DNA from: Bifidobacteriaceae bacterium
Lineage (GTDB): Bacteria > Actinomycetota > Actinomycetes > Actinomycetales > WQXJ01
Assembly (NCBI GenBank): GCA_031278075.1
Contig: JAITLE010000088.1
Span: forward strand, 1 to 17,404
Reading direction: 5' to 3'
Length of the DNA: 17,404 bases
Within the stretch, counting starts at the first letter, position 1. Each line of letters begins with the position of its first letter. The translations under genes were made by a program, and so were the position numbers. The notes below the pieces were generated by a model. The model was given only the letters and a program-made list of their open reading frames with translations. It did not search any database and had not been told where the DNA came from. Below, one piece after another: positions 13,002 to 17,404 of the stretch.

Positions 13002-13649
13002 TTCCGCGCCCCGCGCCACAGCCACCGTCTTGACCACGAACCCGCCCGCGGCGTGTTCCCGCAGGTCAGGGGCTCGCGCTGGTTCTGGCCCTCTGGACGC
13101 GGGTCCCGGGTGGGCTTGACGATTCCTACACTTCTCCCCTCAGAGACGAGAAGTGTAGACTTCCGCGCCCCGCGCCCCGGCCACCGTCTTGGCCATGAAC
13201 CCGCCCGGGGCGTGTTCCCGCAGGTCAGGGGCTCGCGCTGGTTCTGGCCCTCTGGACGCCGGTCCGGGTGGGCTTGACGATTCCTACACTTCTCCCTCCA
13301 GAAGCGAGAAGTGTCGACTTCCGCGCCCCGCGCCCCGGCCACCGTCTTGACCATGAACCCACCCGGGGCGTGTTTCCGCAGGTCAGAGGCTCGCGCCGGT
13401 TCTGGTCCTCTGGACGCCGGTCCGGGCGGGCTTGACCATTCCTACACTTCTCCGGTCAGAGACGAGAAGTGTAGACTTCCGCGCCCCGCGCCCCGGCCAC
13501 CGTCTTGACCATGAACCCGCCCGGAACGTGTTCCCGCAGGTCAGGGGCTCGCGCCGGTTCTGGGCCCGTGGACCCCGGTCCGGGCGGGCTTGACCATTCC
13601 TACACTTCTCCCGCCAGAGACGAGAAGTGTAGACTTCCGCGCCCCGCGA
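13002..13649. repeat. Tandem array of four 158-159-bp units plus partial fifth
   Basis: Units begin with TTCCGCGCCCCGCG at 13002, 13161, 13319 and 13477; a partial fifth begins at 13635 and ends after about 15 bases. Lengths are 159, 158, 158 and 158 bp. By eye the units are about 90-95% identical; unit 1 is the most diverged from the others in its first third. Each ends in an inverted repeat. In units 3 and 4 the 9-mer CTTGACCAT occurs twice per unit. Because 158 is not a multiple of three, the reading frame changes in every copy, so a repeat protein is unlikely. The array lies inside the recG-rsmD-coaD operon and should be in its mRNA unless terminated. Confidence 0.93.
13126..13632. other. 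Four evenly spaced stem-loops in the array
   Basis: CTACACTTCTC, an 11-base loop, then GAGAAGTGTAG occurs at 13126-13158, 13284-13316, 13442-13474 and 13600-13632. The stem is perfect in copies 1, 3 and 4; copy 2 has one change (GTGTCG). The left four bases of the loop vary (CCCT, CCTC, CGGT, CCGC) while the arms are kept. The right arm also belongs to a second stem, GAAGT-GTAG-ACTTC (for example 13150-13163), so the two folds exclude each other. The second stem is intact in all four copies. Confidence 0.85.
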
Positions 13650-13840
13650 CCCCCGGGCGCAGCTCAGCCCAGCCACAGCGTCCGCCGGTTTGGGGAGCGC
13701 GGCGCCATGGGCCAGCGGAGACGTTTGCGTGGCGCCGGCGAGTCGACCCAGATGCGGGTCGCGACGCGCCGAGTCACCGCGCCGACATGGGGACCATGCG
13801 CAGGGCCACCGGCAGCACGATGCCGTCCCGCCCCCAGCGC
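13650..13840. other. Intergenic remainder between array and rsmD
   Basis: About 190 bp of GC-rich DNA with no supported gene. On the minus strand a frame reading GRDGIVLPVALRMVPMSAR ends at a stop in this stretch and looks weakly protein-like, but it runs out of frame from rsmD and has no start of its own. It contains one copy of the dispersed 13-mer GCACGATGCCGTC (13815-13827). Confidence 0.4.
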
Positions 13841-14494
13841 TCAAGCCCGCGCCAGGTGTATGGCGGTCTCGCCGTAGATCCTCTCCCCCAGCGCCTCCCA
13901 ACCGGCGGGCCACCGTGGCCCGCCGCCGCGTGTCGAACGCTCTAACAAGATCAGCGCGCCTTCCGTCAGCAGCCCGCCGGGACGCCGCCCCGCTGGCGGC
14001 GCCACCGCCGACTCCGGTCGGGTCGCTTCCGGCGCCGGCAGCCCGCCGGAGGCGGTTCCACCGCAGGCCAGCAGATCCAGCACCGCAGCGACCGCCGCGC
14101 CGCTAAGACCATACGGCGGATCCAAGAACACCAGCCCAAATGGGCCCAAGCGGGACAGCTCCGAGTTCGCCAGAGCCCGTTCCACTTTCCGCCGCAGCAC
14201 CGTCAACCCCGCGCCCAAACCGAGCGCGACGCCATTGGCCTGGGCGGCGCGCGCCGCCGCTGGCGCCGAATCCACCGCGACGGCGCGCGCCGCGCCGCGG
14301 CTGAGAGACTCCAGTGCGAACGCCCCCGACCCGGCATAGAGATCGGCCACCACCAGCCCATCCCAGCTGCCCCCGATCCGTGACTCCACCAGGGAGAACA
14401 CGGCTTCCCGCACGCGGTCTGAGGTGGGCCGCGTCCCCAAGGGCGGGACTTTGATGGTCCGGCCCCCGGCCACGCCCGCGATGATCCTGGTCAA
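13841..14494 (-). CDS. rsmD: 16S rRNA (guanine(966)-N(2))-methyltransferase RsmD
   Basis: SAM-dependent methyltransferase that modifies G966 of 16S rRNA during 30S assembly. From the TTG at 14494 the product is 217 residues and starts MTRIIAGVAGGRTIKVPP, the family's usual beginning; RPTSDRVREAVFS follows. The SAM-binding motif is ADLYAGSGAFALESLSRGA and the catalytic motif is DPPY in VFLDPPYGL. A Gly/Pro/Ala-rich insert of about 30 residues lies in the C-terminal third, and the protein ends IYGETAIHLARA. A GTG at 14527 in the same frame would add 11 residues overlapping recG; TTG is preferred because homology begins there, 7 bases after the recG stop, with a GGGGGTGAG stretch as ribosome site. 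The next gene, coaD, usually abuts rsmD but is separated here by the repeat segment. Confidence 0.9.
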   Translation of the reverse strand: MTRIIAGVAGGRTIKVPPLGTRPTSDRVREAVFSLVESRIGGSWDGLVVADLYAGSGAFALESLSRGAARAVAVDSAPAAARAAQANGVALGLGAGLTVLRRKVERALANSELSRLGPFGLVFLDPPYGLSGAAVAAVLDLLACGGTASGGLPAPEATRPESAVAPPAGRRPGGLLTEGALILLERSTRGGGPRWPAGWEALGERIYGETAIHLARA

Positions 14495-14501
14495 CGCCCG
14501 C

Positions 14502-17141
14502 TCACCCCCGCTCCAGATAGGCCTCACGGCCGGCGAGCCACCGGGTGATCTCGGCGGCCAACGCCGGTGAGGCCTCCAACTCGGGATCCTCCTCCACCAA
14601 TTCGGTCGCGTCCTCGCACGCGTCTGCGATCACGTCAGCGTCCTTGGTCAACCTCACCAGCCGGAGCGACGAGCTGCCCGATTGGCTCTCGCCGAGGATC
14701 TGTCCCTCGCGGCGGGTCTCCAGATCCACTTCCGCCAACTCGAATCCGTCGGTGGTGCGCCGCATCGCCTCGAGCCGCCGCGCTGCGGGCGTGTCCGGCA
14801 CGGCATCGGACACCAACAAGCAGATCGCCGGGTCCGCGCCCCGGCCCACGCGGCCACGCATCTGATGGAGCTGGGACAAGCCGAACCGATCCGCGTCTAG
14901 GACCACCAAAGCAGTCGCCTGTGGCACATCGATCCCCACCTCGATCACGGTGGTCGCCACCAGCACGTCGACATCGCCGCGGGCGAACGCGTCCATTGTG
15001 GCGTCCTTGTCCGCGGCGGTCATCCGGCCGTGCAACGGCGCGAGCCGCACTCCGCTCAGCGCGCTCTCCTCGCGGAGCTGGGCCAACACCTGGCTGACGG
15101 ACGCGAGCGCCCGCGGCCCGTTCCCGACCGGAGGCGCCGCGCCGGACGCGCCCCCACGAACCGTCCTCGATCCAGCCGCGCCGCCCGGCGGGCCACCCAC
15201 CACCGGCGCGCCTAGCTGGGGCGACGCCGACGATGCCGTGCGCCGTCCCCCCTGCGATTGGGCGAGCAAGCCGTCCAACTGCGGGAACGCGAGTTGGCCA
15301 AGCGGTTCGGCGGGATCTTCGACGATCTGGGCGCTGGGTTCGACCTCGCCCGGCTCGATCGCCGGGCACACGACAAACGCTCGCCGACCGGCCGCGACCT
15401 CCTCAGCCACCCGCTCCCAGACCCTCGGCAACCAGCCCGGATGTTCAGCCGGGTTGACCCAAACGGTCGCGACAGGCTGCCGTCCAGGCGGGCCGGCGTC
15501 CAGCAACGTGACACCCAGATCCCCGAAAACTGTCATCGCGACGGTGCGCGGGATCGGTGTCGCGGTCATGACCAGCACGTGGGGCGGGCTCTCGCCGCGC
15601 GCCCGCAACGCGTCCCGCTGGTCCACGCCGAAGCGGTGCTGTTCGTCCACCACCACGAGCCCCAGATCCTTGAACCCCACCGCGTCCTGCAGCAACGCGT
15701 GCGTGCCCACCACCAAGTCAGCCCGCCCCGCCCGCAGGTCCTCGTGCGCCTCGGCCTTCGCCCGCGCGCTGAGCGACCCGGTCAACAGCCGCACCCGCGC
15801 CTGCGCCCGCTCGCGGTGGTCGAGTCCCGAGCGCTCGCCCGAACCCTGAGCGTCCCCAACCCGCGAGCGCAAACCCGAGCCCGAACCCGCGGCGTCGCCC
15901 GAACCCGAGCCCAAACCCGAACCCGCGGCGTCCCCATCCCCCGAGCGCAAACCCGAACCCGCGGCGTCCCCAGCCCGCGAGCCCAAACCCGAACCCGAAC
16001 CCGCGGCGTCCCTCGAACCCGAACCCGAACCCGAACCAGCGTCAGCGCCAGAGTCCGGGGCCGCCGCGAACAGTGTCTCGTCCAGGGCGAGCGGGCCGAG
16101 CAACTCCAAGATGGTGCGGTAATGCTGCGCCGCCAACACCTCGGTCGGCGCCAGGAGCACCGCCTGGCCGCCCGAATCGATCACTTGCAGCATCGCGAGC
16201 AGCGCGACCACAGTCTTGCCGGAGCCGACATCGCCCTGGAGGAGTTGGTTCATGGGGGTGCGCGCCGCGAGCAGCGCGCCGATCCGCCCGACCGCATTCC
16301 GCTGCGCGGCCGTCAAATCGAAAGGCAGCCGCCGCCGCAACGCGGCGACCAGCGAATCCGGTCCGTCACGCCCGGGCCTGGGCGCAGCGCCGCCATCCCG
16401 GCGCGCGCGCCACCGCCGCTGCGCGAGCGCCACCTGCAGCACGAACGCCTCCTCGAATCGGAACCTGGCCCGAGCCCGCGCCCACTCAGTCGGCGTCGCC
16501 GGATTGTGGACGTCCCACAGGGCGCGCCCCAGGCCTGGCAACCGGCGTCGTCGCAAAACCCAAGGCGGCAGCGGGTCTGTGGGCACGTCATCGTGCAACG
16601 AGACGAGCGCGGTCTGGATGACCCGGCGCAGCGCTGGCGACAACACCCCCGCGACCGCAGGGTAGACGGGGATCAGGCGTCCGTCGAAACGGGGGTCCTC
16701 GTTGGCGCCGCTGTCCTCCCACACGACCTCCGGGTGCACCAACTGCAGCGTGCCCCGGTACATGCCGACGCGCCCTGTGAACAGGCCCATCCTTCCGGGC
16801 CGAAACTCACGTTCGTAGTATTCGACCAGGTGGGGGCGTTTGAGGAAGAACGTCAGAGCGAGCGTGTGCGTCCCGTCCGTGATCTGCGCCGTGACCAGCC
16901 ATTGGGCGCGCGCGGCCGTGGAGCGCGTCGTGACCGAGGCCACGCGGGCGTTGATCGTCGCGGTCTCGTCGAGCCGCAGGAGGCCCATGTCAGTCGGGAC
17001 GCGGGGGTCCTCGTACCGTCTCGGGAAGTGTCGCAGCAGGTCACCGACGGTCTTGATCCCCGCTCCGGCTAGTTTCTTGCCTAACCGCCCAGCGACCCGC
17101 TCGACCCGTGCCGCCAGGTAGGCGTCAGCCGGGTTCGGCAC
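14502..17141 (-). CDS. recG: ATP-dependent DNA helicase RecG
   Basis: Branch-migrating helicase that regresses stalled forks and processes recombination intermediates. From the GTG at 17141 the product is 879 residues, beginning MPNPADAYLAARVERVAG; E. coli RecG has 693. An N-terminal wedge/OB domain (TVGDLLRHFPRRYEDP, then INARVASV) precedes the helicase core: Walker A GDVGSGKT (16212-16235), motif Ia APTEVLAAQHY, DEQH (15636-15647), TATPIPRT (15543-15566), and VATTVIEVGIDVP and GRVGRG. The RecG-specific end (DLETRREGQILGESQSG) is present. Two low-complexity inserts explain the extra length: a Gly/Ser-rich one after motif Ia (about 15815-16075) and a Pro/Gly/Ala-rich one in the second RecA domain (about 15075-15340). 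The start is uncertain. The frame stays open to the window edge through a Gly/Ala-rich repeat, with alternative GTG starts at 17162 and 17327. Confidence 0.93.
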   Translation of the reverse strand: MPNPADAYLAARVERVAGRLGKKLAGAGIKTVGDLLRHFPRRYEDPRVPTDMGLLRLDETATINARVASVTTRSTAARAQWLVTAQITDGTHTLALTFFLKRPHLVEYYEREFRPGRMGLFTGRVGMYRGTLQLVHPEVVWEDSGANEDPRFDGRLIPVYPAVAGVLSPALRRVIQTALVSLHDDVPTDPLPPWVLRRRRLPGLGRALWDVHNPATPTEWARARARFRFEEAFVLQVALAQRRWRARRDGGAAPRPGRDGPDSLVAALRRRLPFDLTAAQRNAVGRIGALLAARTPMNQLLQGDVGSGKTVVALLAMLQVIDSGGQAVLLAPTEVLAAQHYRTILELLGPLALDETLFAAAPDSGADAGSGSGSGSRDAAGSGSGLGSRAGDAAGSGLRSGDGDAAGSGLGSGSGDAAGSGSGLRSRVGDAQGSGERSGLDHRERAQARVRLLTGSLSARAKAEAHEDLRAGRADLVVGTHALLQDAVGFKDLGLVVVDEQHRFGVDQRDALRARGESPPHVLVMTATPIPRTVAMTVFGDLGVTLLDAGPPGRQPVATVWVNPAEHPGWLPRVWERVAEEVAAGRRAFVVCPAIEPGEVEPSAQIVEDPAEPLGQLAFPQLDGLLAQSQGGRRTASSASPQLGAPVVGGPPGGAAGSRTVRGGASGAAPPVGNGPRALASVSQVLAQLREESALSGVRLAPLHGRMTAADKDATMDAFARGDVDVLVATTVIEVGIDVPQATALVVLDADRFGLSQLHQMRGRVGRGADPAICLLVSDAVPDTPAARRLEAMRRTTDGFELAEVDLETRREGQILGESQSGSSSLRLVRLTKDADVIADACEDATELVEEDPELEASPALAAEITRWLAGREAYLERG
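15826..16045 (-). repeat. Gly/Ser-rich coding repeat inside recG
   Basis: On the plus strand CCGAAC and CCGAGC hexamers are reiterated, and GAACCCGCGGCGTC recurs at 15883, 15919, 15955 and 15997 (spacings 36, 36 and 42 bp). All periods are multiples of three, so the recG frame is kept and encodes GDAAGSG-type modules of 12-14 residues. The insert falls in a loop between motif Ia and the TGS motif of the first RecA domain. Confidence 0.85.
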
Positions 17142-17220
17142 AGCGCCGCCATTTCCCCGCACGATGCCGTCCGCCCCGCCCCGCCCGTCCCCGCCGGTCC
17201 GGCCTTCGCCCGCGCGTCGG

Positions 17221-17404
17221 CCCTGGCCCACCGCGTCCCGGCCGACCGCACCCCTGCCGCCCGCGACTGCCCGGCCCGCCCCGGCCCCAGCCGCGCCCGA
17301 ACCGCCCGCGCTTCGGCCCTGGCCCACCGCGTCCGGGCCGACCGCACCCCTGCCGCCCGCGGCTGCCCGGCCCGCCCCGGCACCAGCCGCGCCCGAACCG
17401 CCCG
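17221..17404 (-). repeat. 96-bp tandem repeat upstream of recG, cut by window edge
   Basis: Copies start at 17221 and 17317; the second is cut by the window end. Over the 88 comparable bases I count three differences. The period is 32 codons, and in the recG frame each copy encodes a Gly/Ala/Arg-rich peptide containing AGGRGAVG and DAVGQGR. Whether it is the N-terminus of RecG, the end of an upstream gene or non-coding cannot be decided inside this window. Confidence 0.8.

Larger units (their letters stand above)
12880..13852. repeat. 13-bp direct repeats bracketing the rsmD-coaD insert
   Basis: CTCAAGCCCGCGC occurs at 12880-12892 and 13840-13852. On the transcribed strand it is GCGCGGGCTTGAG. 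The right copy contains the rsmD stop codon (TGA); the left copy lies 11 bases before the coaD ATG and is followed by a GGAGGG ribosome site. Joining the copies would restore rsmD stop, 11 bases, coaD start, which is normal operon spacing. No terminal inverted repeats were found at the inner ends. Confidence 0.5.
2475..17171. repeat. Dispersed 13-mer GCACGATGCCGTC, five copies
   Basis: Exact copies lie at 2475-2487 (in rne), 10567-10579, 11808-11820 (in DUF177), 13815-13827 and 17159-17171, all in the same orientation. The copies at 10566-10580 and 17158-17172 match over 15 bases (CGCACGATGCCGTCC). A near match in reverse orientation, GGACGGAATCGTGCG, lies before cydD at about 2747-2761. Three of the five are outside securely coding DNA. 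It is not obviously palindromic. Confidence 0.5.

Noticed and set aside
13002..13649. CRISPR array or integron attC array
   Set aside because: The units are 158 bp and similar over their whole length with no unique spacers, and no cas or integrase gene is present. The RYYYAAC/GTTRRRY core sites of attC were not found at the stem bases.
12880..13852. Insertion sequence or transposon between rsmD and coaD
   Set aside because: No transposase-like frame and no terminal inverted repeats at the inner edges. Only the 13-bp direct repeat supports insertion, so no mobile element is annotated.
12935..13913. Open frames of 60-180 codons across the repeat array, on both strands, with repeated peptides such as REPLTCGNT
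   Set aside because: They arise from the repeats themselves, change frame at every 158-bp unit, have no ribosome sites and resemble no family I know.
15258..17072. Long plus-strand open frame of 604 codons opposite recG
   Set aside because: Antisense shadow of a high-GC gene: Arg/Pro/Gln-rich, with no recognisable domain, while the minus strand encodes all RecG helicase motifs.

Overview
The window is G+C-rich (about 70% by eye) with G/C-ending codons, short or leaderless 5' ends and an actinobacterial gene complement: RNase E/G with long disordered arms, a CydD/CydC pair, DevS/DevR-like two-component proteins, and a recG-rsmD-coaD-DUF177-rpmF-rnc block. An actinobacterium of the Micrococcales/Actinomycetales kind is most likely. 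I cannot name a genus. No tRNA, rRNA, CRISPR array or transposase was seen.

Layout. (1) 1-2610 (+): RNase E/G, its 5' end outside the window. (2) 2611-2848: direct repeats, a terminator-like hairpin, then a palindrome overlapping a -10 box next to a probably leaderless cydD. (3) 2849-6426 (+): cydD and cydC, overlapping by 4 bp, an ABC exporter needed for cytochrome bd assembly; cydAB are not in the window. (4) 6427-8706 (+): a small DUF2752-like membrane protein and a GAF-containing DevS-like histidine kinase. (5) 8707-10470 (-): a short-chain dehydrogenase and a DevR-like response regulator, convergent with the kinase. (6) 10471-10728: intergenic DNA with palindromes and a 25-bp direct repeat. 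(7) 10729-17141, all (-), transcribed right to left: recG, rsmD, coaD, DUF177, rpmF, rnc. This is a largely conserved housekeeping operon for DNA repair, 16S rRNA methylation, CoA synthesis, ribosomal protein L32 and RNase III.

The most unusual feature interrupts this operon. Between rsmD and coaD lie about 950 bp holding four near-identical 158-159-bp tandem units (13002-13634). Each unit carries an 11-bp-arm inverted repeat that overlaps a second, mutually exclusive hairpin. The unit length is not a multiple of three, so the array is probably not protein-coding. The segment is bracketed by a 13-bp direct repeat that coincides with the rsmD stop region, which would fit an insertion.

How the genes may work together: cydDC, a GAF sensor kinase and a DevR-like regulator side by side suggest a redox, oxygen or thiol response module (inference). 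recG carries two large low-complexity inserts, and an in-frame 96-bp tandem repeat lies upstream of the start chosen here, so simple-sequence expansion seems active in this genome.
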